The notes beneath the pieces were generated by a model, which saw nothing but the letters and a program-made list of their open reading frames with translations, did no database searches and was not told the DNA's origin. A program made the position numbers and the translations under genes. Positions 6,699-14,291 of a stretch of DNA of 64,000 bases are shown one piece after another (the stretch's first letter is position 1; the number at the start of each line of letters is the position of its first letter). The stretch is from Lactobacillus mulieris (GTDB taxonomy: Bacteria > Bacillota > Bacilli > Lactobacillales > Lactobacillaceae), in the NCBI RefSeq assembly GCF_007095465.1, contig NZ_SDGL01000010.1, forward strand, positions 1 to 64,000. Direction: 5' to 3'.

Positions 6699-7114
6699 TA
6701 TATCTGAGTAGTAAGCAAATAATAGAAATGAATAGGCTTGTTCTAGATGAAGCAGATGAAAAATTTCAAGGGATTCAGTATGAAGATGGATTGTCCATTA
6801 TCGAAGAACAGCTACAAGCTATTTATTTTGGTCAGGAATTATATCCCTCAATATGGGAAAAAGCAGCATTTATAATGCAAAAAATCACTAAAAAGCATAT
6901 TTTTGGTGACGGAAACAAGAGAACTGCATTATTAGCTACAGTTTTTTTCTTGTATGAAAATGGCTATAAGTGGCAAAGAAGCCAAAAAGATAAAGTAGAC
7001 CTTGTTTTAATGGTTACCAAATTAGATGATTCAAAAGAAGTTATGGATTTTTTAGCCGATGTATTAAGTAAAGAATGCATTGCCGTTAAGTCAAATCCTG
7101 TTGATAAGGAGTGA
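6695..7114 (+). CDS. doc: Fic/Doc-family toxin
   Basis: This 139-aa Doc-type Fic protein has the core motif HIFGDGNKRTALLATVFFLY at about residues 68-87, matching the family HxFx(D/N)GNKR. The catalytic His and the phosphate-binding GNKR are intact. The sequence before it (LYPSIWEKAAFIMQKITKKH) is the usual Doc helix pair. Doc of phage P1 phosphorylates EF-Tu and stops translation; other Fic proteins AMPylate targets. It is coupled to the upstream Panacea antitoxin. I infer a working type II toxin-antitoxin pair in which the Panacea protein replaces the usual Phd antitoxin. Confidence 0.88.
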   Translation: MIYLSSKQIIEMNRLVLDEADEKFQGIQYEDGLSIIEEQLQAIYFGQELYPSIWEKAAFIMQKITKKHIFGDGNKRTALLATVFFLYENGYKWQRSQKDKVDLVLMVTKLDDSKEVMDFLADVLSKECIAVKSNPVDKE

Positions 7115-7120
7115 TTTAAA

Positions 7121-7155
7121 GAACCAAGCAATATATAAATTGCTTGGTTCTTTTT
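7121..7155 (+). terminator. terminator of the Panacea-Doc operon
   Basis: An 11-bp stem GAACCAAGCAA (7121-7131) / TTGCTTGGTTC (7140-7150) is followed by TTTTTATTT. Confidence 0.85.
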
Positions 7156-7480
7156 ATTTAACTTTGTTTTCTTCTAATCTAATTCTTGTTAGTAAGTTAA
7201 TGTAATTTGAATAACCATAAGCCGTTCGTTCTATTTGTTTCTGAGGATTTGAACCACTTCATAATTTTGACTATCACAACAAATAACTCTTTGTTTATTT
7301 AACCTGATAATCACAGGACTACTAGCATTAGAAGTAATAAATCTAATATTAGTCTGAAGATGACCATTATGAATCAGATTAATAGAACCGCAAAAAGACA
7401 AGCAGGCTGAACAAGAGTAGCTTGAAAGACCTTATACTTAATACCGTTAATTAATTTAAAGAAATAATCAGTAAAAATGA
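7154..7480 (-). pseudogene. ISL3-family transposase remnant with large internal deletion
   Basis: The - strand encodes the zinc-ribbon start of an ISL3 transposase (INGIKYKVFQATLVQPA, CLFCGSINLIHNGH, RFITSNASSPVIIRLNKQ, RVICCDS). After an internal stop and frame shift it resumes with the typical C-terminus (IERTAYGYSNYINLLTRI), ending at TAA 7154. A normal ISL3 transposase is about 400-430 aa, so some 300 residues including the DDE core are missing. It is a dead relic lying between the Doc operon and the second copy of the palindrome. The family call rests on remembered motif resemblance. Confidence 0.6.
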
Positions 7481-7486
7481 TATTAA

Positions 7487-7508
7487 GGCAGTCACATGAC
7501 TGCCTTTT
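7487..7508. repeat. 18-bp palindrome GGCAGTCACATGACTGCC, copy 2
   Basis: Identical to 5837-5854 and again followed by TTTT. The two copies bracket the integrase fragment, the Panacea-Doc pair and the ISL3 remnant. Confidence 0.8.
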
Positions 7509-7516
7509 GTTGTATC

Positions 7517-7546
7517 AAAAAAGCAGCTTAGCATTAGCCAAGCTGC
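7517..7546 (-). terminator. terminator of the 38-aa gene
   Basis: On -, GCAGCTTGGC and GCTAAGCTGC (7523-7532 and 7537-7546 on +) form a 10-bp stem with a 4-nt loop and a six-T tail. Confidence 0.8.
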
Positions 7547-7598
7547 GTCTCCAGTAAACATGAATTTAATTAAAAATACAACGTCAAGGTTAATTAAA

Positions 7599-7715
7599 TT
7601 ACTTGTTACCTTTTGCTCGTTTGTGAGCTTTGATTATTTTCAAAGCCCGTTTACGTGTTTTAATGTTAGGACTTTGAAGTCTGCGATAAGCGCTGGAAAG
7701 ATTGTTCTTTTCCAT
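7599..7715 (-). CDS. small basic protein, 38 aa
   Basis: ATG 7715 has a good ribosome site (AAAAGGTGG), and a proper terminator lies downstream. The product starts MEKNNLSSAYRRLQSPNIKT and ends KAHKRAKGNK; nearly a third of it is Lys/Arg. It resembles the tiny, highly conserved proteins annotated in lactobacilli and enterococci as putative metal homeostasis proteins, but I recall that link only weakly. It could instead be a small nucleic-acid-binding protein. Bracketing by its own signals makes it a believable gene despite its size. Confidence 0.6.
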   Translation of the reverse strand: MEKNNLSSAYRRLQSPNIKTRKRALKIIKAHKRAKGNK

Positions 7716-8214
7716 TTCGTTACCACCTTTTCCTGAAAGTTATTCACTTTAAGAGTAAATCCTCCTTTAGTGAACTAAGTAGAATATCATACTAAATCAT
7801 TTTTGCCAATAACTTTCTAAAAAGATAAAAAATGATGATTAGTAGATAAGTTGAAGTTATCAAAATTATCATTACTATAATCATAGTTGTTAGAAAACTA
7901 CCAATTACACGCATTGCGTGTAATTTATTCTTTAAGAGATCCTGTAAAGTCTTGATGATAAAGGTATAGATGGATTTTTAATGAAATTATTTTATAATTT
8001 AAAACACACCGATTCTACAATCTTTTTGAAATTTTAAGGACAAAATGATTCAAAAAACTTGTTTTACTATATTAATAATGTCTAGCAAAAATATCTTTCT
8101 TTATAAATTCTTAATAACATATATCTTGTAAATTAATGAAAAAGCAGATATTATTAGCAAATATATTTATTTAACCATCATAATTATTCAATTTTTTATT
8201 TATTAGGAGGATAT
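7716..8214. other. ~500-bp AT-rich intergenic stretch
   Basis: It contains a hairpin at 7903-7925 (arms AATTACACGC / GCGTGTAATT, 3-nt loop) that may be a terminator. It also has a possible 28-codon ORF at 8046 (MIQKTCFTILIM..., AAGGA 5 nt upstream) too weak to call. I see nothing else. Confidence 0.4.
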
Positions 8215-9039
8215 ATGACCGCTAATCACCAAGCTAATTTACCAACTGCTACCGAATTTCAAGTTTGGGATAAAGATAAGATTAGAGAGTACATACCGCA
8301 CCACGATGCTTTGAAAAGATATATTACTATCAATTCTGATTATAAAGTACAGCCATCAATGATTGTTTTGTTTGACTTTAGTTCAGAACCAATTGCTACT
8401 AAATACAAGTCCGTTATTTTTGATACACAGGCTGGCATTATTTTAACTACCAAGAATTCTCGGCAACTTTTCAACTCATTATCGAAAAATAGTACCTTGG
8501 GCTTAAAGTATCAAAACAAACTCCGTGAGCAGCTTGGACTTAAAAGAAAGCATGTTTTCGCTTTAGGTAACTATGCTTACTTTTCGCTAAATGGGTTTAG
8601 CCAAATAAATACTAGTTGGCTAGCTTTACATCAATTTTCTGATTTTATTCAACTCGCTGAAACAGAGGCTCAAGCTTCAACAATCCAGCTAAATTCAATT
8701 CAATATTTATTTAAATTCAGTTCTTGTGCGCCTCAGATTCAAAAGCGACTTCACGAATCTATTACCTTAAATCAAGAATTAAAGCAAACAGCCATTAATT
8801 TTCACCGAGAACTTGGCCTTAACCAAACTATAAATAATAATCTCCTAACAGAAGAAGAACGGCTTTTCAAATTGCAAATGGCGAATAAACCTTCGCTCGC
8901 ATCCCTAATCAAGCAAGTTCAAAATGATGACTTCGAACAATACAGCTTTTTCATGAAGAGTCAAACTGGCATGATTTGGACTAAAAACGATCACCAAACT
9001 GGGCTAAGCTTTACCAAGCGTAATAACTTAATGTTTTAA
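8215..9039 (+). CDS. comK: ComK-like competence transcription factor
   Basis: This 274-aa protein has a central region (about residues 45-150) following the ComK pattern. A short beta region ends in IILTTKNSRQLFNSLS, then GLKYQNKLREQLGLKRKHVF, then YAYFSLNGFSQINTSWLALH. These match the ComK segments S-C-x-FFGSSYxGRxxG, the hydrophobic FxxPT strand and the GWISxxHV motif. B. subtilis ComK (192 aa) activates DNA-uptake genes. This one is longer, with a C-terminal extension of about 100 residues. It has a strong AGGAGG ribosome site and is followed by a terminator and a small sigma factor, which supports a competence role. ComK membership is moderately sure; function is inferred. Confidence 0.55.
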   Translation: MTANHQANLPTATEFQVWDKDKIREYIPHHDALKRYITINSDYKVQPSMIVLFDFSSEPIATKYKSVIFDTQAGIILTTKNSRQLFNSLSKNSTLGLKYQNKLREQLGLKRKHVFALGNYAYFSLNGFSQINTSWLALHQFSDFIQLAETEAQASTIQLNSIQYLFKFSSCAPQIQKRLHESITLNQELKQTAINFHRELGLNQTINNNLLTEEERLFKLQMANKPSLASLIKQVQNDDFEQYSFFMKSQTGMIWTKNDHQTGLSFTKRNNLMF

Positions 9040-9081
9040 ATCTTGCCTAATCTTGATAGTTTATACCATTAAGCAAAGTAT

Positions 9082-9108
9082 AGCTTGTTTAGCGGGCTTT
9101 TTTCTTTT
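9082..9108 (+). terminator. terminator after the comK-like gene
   Basis: A short wobble stem AGCTTG (9082-9087) / CGGGCT (9093-9098) is followed by a long T-rich tail. Confidence 0.55.
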
Positions 9109-9161
9109 TTCATATTATTAATTCCGCAAGCTTGCAAAAATAGCAAGAAGGAAGTTAAGTA

Positions 9162-9665
9162 ATGAAAAAAGAAAATATTTCTCCGCAAAGTCTTTTATTG
9201 GCTTGGGAAAATAAGGCATTAATTAAGCAAGCTCTTAAAAAAGCTAATGTTTATCGAACATATAATGATTATGAGGATTTATTTCATGAAGGCCTAATTA
9301 CATATGCTCAATTATTAGATCAGTTTACAGGAAAAAGCCTATCTGAAATTAACAAGCTAGCGCACAAGAAAATCTTTTGGAAAATTAATGATGAATTACG
9401 AAAGAATCAAAGACGTTCCGAACTTTTTCTTCCAATTGAAGATCAGGAGTTTGAACTAGAAGAAAGCTTAAGTAGGGAAGATTGGCTTGCCCTTGCCACT
9501 GAACTAGGTCAATTAAGCCAAGTTGAAAGTTTGATTTTCAAGGAACATTTTATTCACAAGCGTCCCTTAAAAATTTTAGCCCAACAATATAATTTTGGTC
9601 TGCGGACACTTTCAAGAAAAAAGGGTGAACTAGTTAGTCGAATGCGTACTAAGCTAAAAAGATAG
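9162..9665 (+). CDS. comX: small sigma-70-like factor (SigH/ComX-like)
   Basis: This 167-aa protein has a region 2 core with YNDYEDLFHEGLITYAQLL (about residues 36-54), where -10 promoter contacts and core RNA polymerase binding occur. A region 4 helix-turn-helix lies at the end (LKILAQQYNFGLRTLSRKKG). Size and layout fit the SigH/ComX competence sigma factors of lactic acid bacteria. It stands alone, with its own AGAAGGAAG ribosome site, 120 bp after the comK-like gene. I infer a competence or stationary-phase regulon. The gene symbol is by analogy; a phage-type or orphan ECF-like sigma factor is the main alternative. dprA is present in the window at 53.6 kb. Confidence 0.6.
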   Translation: MKKENISPQSLLLAWENKALIKQALKKANVYRTYNDYEDLFHEGLITYAQLLDQFTGKSLSEINKLAHKKIFWKINDELRKNQRRSELFLPIEDQEFELEESLSREDWLALATELGQLSQVESLIFKEHFIHKRPLKILAQQYNFGLRTLSRKKGELVSRMRTKLKR

Positions 9666-9765
9666 TAATATAGTACATATTATTATCAATTTATAAGTTT
9701 AAGTGATATGATACCCTTGAACAGTAAAAGTTCGTAATTTATGTAACTTTATAACTATGTAAGGG

Positions 9766-9794
9766 TTTACAAATTAAAAAGGTTGTGCTAAACT
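9766..9794 (+). promoter_or_regulatory. promoter of the PTS operon
   Basis: TTTACA (9766-9771), a 17-nt spacer and TAAACT (9789-9794), with a start near 9801, upstream of the antiterminator site. Confidence 0.65.
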
Positions 9795-9818
9795 TAAACC
9801 ATAGGATAATTATAAAGT

Positions 9819-9845
9819 GGATTGTTACTTTAATTAGGCAAGACC
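9819..9845 (+). promoter_or_regulatory. RAT site for BglG/LicT antiterminator
   Basis: GGATTGTTACTTTAATTAGG, continuing CAAGACC, matches the ribonucleic antiterminator of bgl/lic operons (GGATTGTTACT ... GGCAAAACC). Its last bases overlap the first arm of the terminator at 9841. Binding of the antiterminator to the RAT would therefore prevent terminator formation. Confidence 0.88.
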
Positions 9846-9890
9846 GCAAACACGAGTTACAACTGTACTCGCTGTTTGTGGTCTTTTTTT
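9841..9890 (+). terminator. regulated leader terminator of the PTS operon
   Basis: AGACCGCAAAC (9841-9851) pairs with GTTTGTGGTCT (9874-9884), with further pairing in the loop, followed by seven T's. The stem overlaps the RAT. Confidence 0.88.
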
Positions 9891-9906
9891 GTTGGAGGAA
9901 TTAGTC

Positions 9907-10785
9907 ATGACATTCCGGCTAGTGCAAGTATTGAATAATAATGTGGGCCTTGCTTGTAAAGAGGATGACTCACAAGTAGTAATTATGGGAAAGGGCCTGA
10001 CTTTCCAAAAGAAGAAGGGAGATATTATTAAGGCTAGTGCAGTCCAAAAGGTTTTCAAATTACATGAAGAAAGTCCGTCAGATTTAACATCCTTGTTAGC
10101 GACAATCCCCCTCGACTTTCTAACAGTAAGTTATAGCTTGATAGATGAAGCACAAGAAAAATATGATTATTCAGTTGAACCATACATTTATGCATCCCTA
10201 ACAACTCACCTTTATGAATCAGCCAAAAGATTAGCCGATGGTAGATTGGTTGAAACGTATTTGCCTGATTTAGAAAAAGATTATCCTTTACCCTATGAAA
10301 TTGCGGGTTATGTATTAGATGGGTTTGCTACAAGACTTAATATAAAATTCCCTAAACAGGAACAAAAGAGTGTTGCCTTGCATTTCTTGAATGCAAGAAC
10401 TGATATTCATACACAGAACCAGGCACAAAGAAGAAAAGTTGATAAAAACAAGCAAATACTTGCGATTGTCGAGAATGAATTGAATAATCATCAAATTTAT
10501 CGGAATCGAGATAATGCCAATGATTATGAAAGATTATTAGTTCATTTGAAGTATTTTATCAATCGGATTAATCAAAAGCCTGCACCGCAAGTTTTATCGG
10601 CAGCGATTTTTCAAGAAGTTGTTAAAGATTACCCCCGTACTTTTGCAATTGTTCAAAAGATCAACGACCAAATAAAACAAAAGATGGGCTTAGAATTTAC
10701 GAATGATGAACAAGTTTATTTGACAATACATATTCCAAGATTGATTAGAAAGGAGGAGACAAATGACAAACACAATGAAAAATAG
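9907..10785 (+). CDS. licT: BglG/LicT-family transcriptional antiterminator
   Basis: This protein of about 292 aa has an N-terminal RNA-binding CAT domain (residues 1-55, RLVQVLNNNVGLACKEDDSQ, MGKGLTFQKKKGD). Two PRD regulatory domains follow (about 65-170 and 175-280), with candidate phospho-histidines in TTHLYESAKR and TIHIPRL. It binds the RAT site just upstream and lets transcription enter the operon. PTS phosphorylation of its PRDs tells it whether substrate and preferred sugars are present. ATG 9907 is chosen because TTGGAGGA stands 8 nt before it. It overlaps the IIA gene by 23 bp, so it controls its own operon. Confidence 0.92.
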   Translation: MTFRLVQVLNNNVGLACKEDDSQVVIMGKGLTFQKKKGDIIKASAVQKVFKLHEESPSDLTSLLATIPLDFLTVSYSLIDEAQEKYDYSVEPYIYASLTTHLYESAKRLADGRLVETYLPDLEKDYPLPYEIAGYVLDGFATRLNIKFPKQEQKSVALHFLNARTDIHTQNQAQRRKVDKNKQILAIVENELNNHQIYRNRDNANDYERLLVHLKYFINRINQKPAPQVLSAAIFQEVVKDYPRTFAIVQKINDQIKQKMGLEFTNDEQVYLTIHIPRLIRKEETNDKHNEK

Positions 10786-11107
10786 TGAAGAGGTTGCTAC
10801 AATTGGCTTTTCAATTGTGGCATATGCAGGAGACGCACGAAGTGATTTAGTAGAAGCACTCAAGAGTGCAAAAAATGGGAACTTTGATGAAGCACGGCAG
10901 TTAGTTAAAGAAGCAGAGAAGTCAATAAACTTGGCTCACAATGCTCAAACTAAAATGCTAACCAAAGAAGCCAATGGAGAAAATGTTACACTTTCTTTCA
11001 TTATGGCTCATGGACAAGATACCTTGATGACTACAATGCTCTTAAAAGATCAAATGGACACTATCCTCGATCTATATGAAAGGGTGTTTGTATTAGAAAA
11101 TAGGTAG
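10763..11107 (+). CDS. lacF: PTS lactose/cellobiose-type IIA component
   Basis: This 114-aa all-helical IIA protein accepts phosphate from HPr and passes it to the IIB domain. The phosphorylated His sits in IMAHGQDTLMTTML (about residue 75), matching the lactose-family HxQDHLMT motif. The opening (ATIGFSIVAYAGDARSD) is also typical. The start has AAAGGAGGAG and lies inside the end of the antiterminator gene. It is the only IIA in the operon and presumably serves both IIC-type permeases downstream. Confidence 0.93.
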   Translation: MTNTMKNSEEVATIGFSIVAYAGDARSDLVEALKSAKNGNFDEARQLVKEAEKSINLAHNAQTKMLTKEANGENVTLSFIMAHGQDTLMTTMLLKDQMDTILDLYERVFVLENR

Positions 11108-11126
11108 AAGGATGTGACTTATAAAA

Positions 11127-12536
11127 ATGGCTCGAGTGAAGAAGTTGCCAAAAGGCTTTTATCTAGGAGCAGCAACTGCAGCTTACCAAGTTGAAGGAGC
11201 TACTAAGGAAGATGGACGTGGTCAAAATATGTGGGATGTTTATCTGGCAAAGCATGGTCAGTATTCCCCTGATCCCGCTAGTGACTTCTACCACCGTTAT
11301 CCTGAAGATATTGCCTTAGCAAAAGAGTTTGGCTTAAATGCAATTCGCCTGTCAATTTCTTGGGTGAGATTATTTCCTAAAATTGATGGCCCAGTTAATG
11401 AAAGTGCAGTGGCTTATTATCATGATTTGTTTAAAACATGTCTTGATTATGGGATAACTCCTTTTGTTGCTTTACATCATTTTGATTCACCACAAGAAAT
11501 GCTTGAAGAAGGAGATTGGCTTAATCGAAAAAATATTGATCGTTTTATTAAATATGCGAAATTCTGCTTTCTAACTTTTCCTGAGATTAAGAACTGGTTT
11601 ACGATTAATGAGTTAATTTCTCTAGCAAGTGGGCAATATTTAGGTGGGCAATTTCCACCTAATCATCACTTTAATGTATCTGAAGCAATCCAAGCCGAAC
11701 ACAATATGTTGGTGGCCCACGCTCGAGCTGTAATTGCTTATCATGATTTGAACCTGCCGGGAAGAATTGGCTGTATCCATGCCTTGAAAACAGGCTATCC
11801 AAATTCTAATCGCATAGAAGATATTCAAGCTTGCAAAAGGTATGATGCATATAATAATCGCTTTTTGCTTGATGGAACCTTACTTGATGAATATCAAAGT
11901 GAAACAATGCAACTATTACAAGAAGTATTGCAGGCAAACGATGCAAGTTTAACTATTTTGCCTGAGGATTTAGCAATTTTAAAAAAAGCTGCTCCTCTTA
12001 ATGGAATGTTTGGGATGAATTACTATCGCAGTGAATTTGTTAGAGAATATCATGGCGAAAGTATTGATCAGTTTAATTCAACAGGGAAAAAGGGCACAAG
12101 TGCTTTTAAATTCAAGGGAGTAGGCGAGTTTGTCAAACGACCAGAAGTGCCAACTACTGATTGGGACTGGAATATTTATCCACGAGGTCTGTTTGATATG
12201 TTAATGAGAATTAAACGAGATTATCCGAATGTACCAACTATTTTTCTCACAGAAAATGGTATGGCACTAAAAGAGCAGTTAAATAAAGAAAAAACAGTTG
12301 ATGATAGTCGGAGGATTGACTTTATTGATCAACATCTAGAGCAAGTCTTAAAAGCGCGACAAGCAGGAGTGAATATTCAAGGCTACTTTGTTTGGTCACT
12401 ACAAGATCAATTCTCTTGGGCTAATGGTTATAACAAACGATATGGATTATTTTATGTGGATTTTGAAACACAAAAACGATACCCAAAGAAAAGCGCTTAT
12501 TGGTTCAAACAATTAGGTGCTTCACTTGAGGAGTAA
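11127..12536 (+). CDS. lacG: 6-phospho-beta-galactosidase, GH1
   Basis: This 469-aa GH1 enzyme is close in length and pattern to LacG. It hydrolyses the 6-phospho-beta-glycoside delivered by the PTS in the cytoplasm. Visible are GAATAAYQVEGATKEDGRG at the N-terminus, the acid/base Glu in FTINELISL (about 162), the nucleophile Glu in FLTENGM (about 375) and the C-terminal GLFYVDFETQKRYPKKSA. The Trp-rich QDQFSWANGYNKRYG segment, which ends in phosphate-binding residues, favours 6-phospho-galactosidase over 6-phospho-glucosidase, though the true substrate may be another beta-galactoside. It lies 19 bp after IIA and 15 bp before IICB. Confidence 0.85.
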   Translation: MARVKKLPKGFYLGAATAAYQVEGATKEDGRGQNMWDVYLAKHGQYSPDPASDFYHRYPEDIALAKEFGLNAIRLSISWVRLFPKIDGPVNESAVAYYHDLFKTCLDYGITPFVALHHFDSPQEMLEEGDWLNRKNIDRFIKYAKFCFLTFPEIKNWFTINELISLASGQYLGGQFPPNHHFNVSEAIQAEHNMLVAHARAVIAYHDLNLPGRIGCIHALKTGYPNSNRIEDIQACKRYDAYNNRFLLDGTLLDEYQSETMQLLQEVLQANDASLTILPEDLAILKKAAPLNGMFGMNYYRSEFVREYHGESIDQFNSTGKKGTSAFKFKGVGEFVKRPEVPTTDWDWNIYPRGLFDMLMRIKRDYPNVPTIFLTENGMALKEQLNKEKTVDDSRRIDFIDQHLEQVLKARQAGVNIQGYFVWSLQDQFSWANGYNKRYGLFYVDFETQKRYPKKSAYWFKQLGASLEE

Positions 12537-12551
12537 GGATGTGGGTTTATC

Positions 12552-14264
12552 ATGAATAAAATAGTAAAGTGGATCCAGAAGCATCAAGACTTCTTTCTAA
12601 AAATATCTAAAAATAATTATTTGATGGCAATCAAAGATGGTTTTATTTCAATCATGCCATTGGTAATGTTTTCAAGTTTAATGATTTTAATTGTTCAATT
12701 ACCAACCCTTTTTGGCATAGTATTACCTGATAATGCCAAACTAATTATGGTTAAGATATATAACTTAACCATGGGGATTATGGGACTAATGGTTGCTGGG
12801 ACAACAGCTAAAGCATTGACTGGCAACTTTAATAGAACCATGCCAGAAGGAAAAGCAATAAATTCTACCTCAACCATGATTGCTGCTATGTCAGCTTTTC
12901 TATTCTTGGCTGTCAGTCCAGATCCCAAAACAGGAGCTCTTGATGTTGGATTTTTAGGGACACAAGGCTTATTAAGTGCATTTGTTGCAGCATTTTTGAC
13001 GGTAAACATTTATAAACTATGTATTAAGAAAAATATTACTATTAAACTTCCCAAAGAAGTTCCAGGGACAATTGCTCAGAGTTTTAAAGATATTTTTCCC
13101 TTTGCCTTTGCAGTTTTAGCCTGTGTATTAATTGATTTGACTAGTAGAGCAGTTGTTGGTGCACCATTTGCATCAGTCTTTCAAAAGACATTAACACCTC
13201 TTTTAAAAGGGGTAGAAACATATCCTGGAATGTGTTTAATCTATGGATTAAGTGCGCTTTTCTGGTTTGTAGGAATTCATGGGCCTTCAATTGTTATGCC
13301 AGCTGTAACTGCCTTTCAATTAGCTAACACCGAGGCTAACTTAAAATTATTCGAAGCAGGGCAACATCCCTTGCATGCAATGACTAACAACTTCGGTAAC
13401 TATATTGCTGCAATTGGTGGGACTGGTGCAACCTTTATTGTGCCACTGGTTTTGATTTTCTTTATGAAGTCAAAGCAACTAAAAACAGTGGGTAAAGCTT
13501 CATTTATTCCAGTTTTGTTTGCTGTTAATGAACCATTACTTTTTGCAGCACCATTAGTTTTGAACCCATACATGTTCTTCCCATTTATCTTAACGCCAAT
13601 TTGCAACGTTATTTTGGGTAAGTTCTTCATTGACGTTTTAGGGATGAATGGCATGATTTACACCTTGCCTTGGACAGTTCCCGGACCAATTGGGGTCTTG
13701 CTGAATACTCATTTTCAACTTATTTCTATTATTTTCGTAATTATTATGTTGGTAATGGATGCTGCAATTTACTATCCATTTTTGCGAGTATATGATGCAG
13801 AACTAGTCAAACAAGAAAAAAGCAAAGCTCAAAAACTAGCAGAAGAAAAGACTTTTGCAAACACAATGAAAAAAGAACTTGCAAAACAGAAACTAGATAA
13901 GCAAGAGCAAGAACAAAAAGAAACAAATCATCCTAACTTAACCAAAGAGCTAAAAGTTTTAGTTTTATGTGCTGGCTCAGGTACTAGCGCACAATTAGCT
14001 CATGCTTTAAATGAAGGAGCAAAAGAAGAAAAAATGCCAATTATCGCAAATTCAGGCGCTTACGGCGCTCATTATGAAATTATGGCAAATTATGATGTGG
14101 TCATTTTAGCCCCACAAGTTCGTTCTTTTTACTCCGATATGAAAGCGGATACAGATAAACTAGGTATTAAATTAATTGCTACTAAGGGAGCAGAATATAT
14201 TAATATGACGCGCAACCCAAAGCAGGCAGTAAATTTCTTACTTAGTCAACTAAATCTAAGTTAG
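12552..14264 (+). CDS. lacE: PTS lactose-type permease, fused IIC-IIB
   Basis: This 570-aa membrane protein has an N-terminal IIC transporter (about residues 1-420, roughly ten membrane segments, MPLVMFSSLMILI and PAVTAFQLANTEANL). A charged linker rich in Lys/Glu follows, then the IIB domain (about 468-565). The IIB phospho-Cys is in VLCAGSGTSAQLA. It imports and phosphorylates the sugar that LacG then cleaves. The layout matches LacE. A conserved glycine-rich loop GTGATFIVPLVL lies in the transport core. Confidence 0.92.
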   Translation: MNKIVKWIQKHQDFFLKISKNNYLMAIKDGFISIMPLVMFSSLMILIVQLPTLFGIVLPDNAKLIMVKIYNLTMGIMGLMVAGTTAKALTGNFNRTMPEGKAINSTSTMIAAMSAFLFLAVSPDPKTGALDVGFLGTQGLLSAFVAAFLTVNIYKLCIKKNITIKLPKEVPGTIAQSFKDIFPFAFAVLACVLIDLTSRAVVGAPFASVFQKTLTPLLKGVETYPGMCLIYGLSALFWFVGIHGPSIVMPAVTAFQLANTEANLKLFEAGQHPLHAMTNNFGNYIAAIGGTGATFIVPLVLIFFMKSKQLKTVGKASFIPVLFAVNEPLLFAAPLVLNPYMFFPFILTPICNVILGKFFIDVLGMNGMIYTLPWTVPGPIGVLLNTHFQLISIIFVIIMLVMDAAIYYPFLRVYDAELVKQEKSKAQKLAEEKTFANTMKKELAKQKLDKQEQEQKETNHPNLTKELKVLVLCAGSGTSAQLAHALNEGAKEEKMPIIANSGAYGAHYEIMANYDVVILAPQVRSFYSDMKADTDKLGIKLIATKGAEYINMTRNPKQAVNFLLSQLNLS

Positions 14265-14291
14265 TGGTTTTAATCTTAGGAGGAAACTACC

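Noticed and set aside
8046-8132. 28-codon hydrophobic peptide upstream of the comK-like gene, as a pheromone
   Set aside because: Only AAGGA spacing supports it; no export or processing motif and no neighbouring sensor genes.
12695-13009. Long antisense frames inside the PTS permease genes (also 13400-13654, 14558-14905, 15143-15427)
   Set aside because: Shadows of real genes on the other strand, without ribosome sites or recognisable products.
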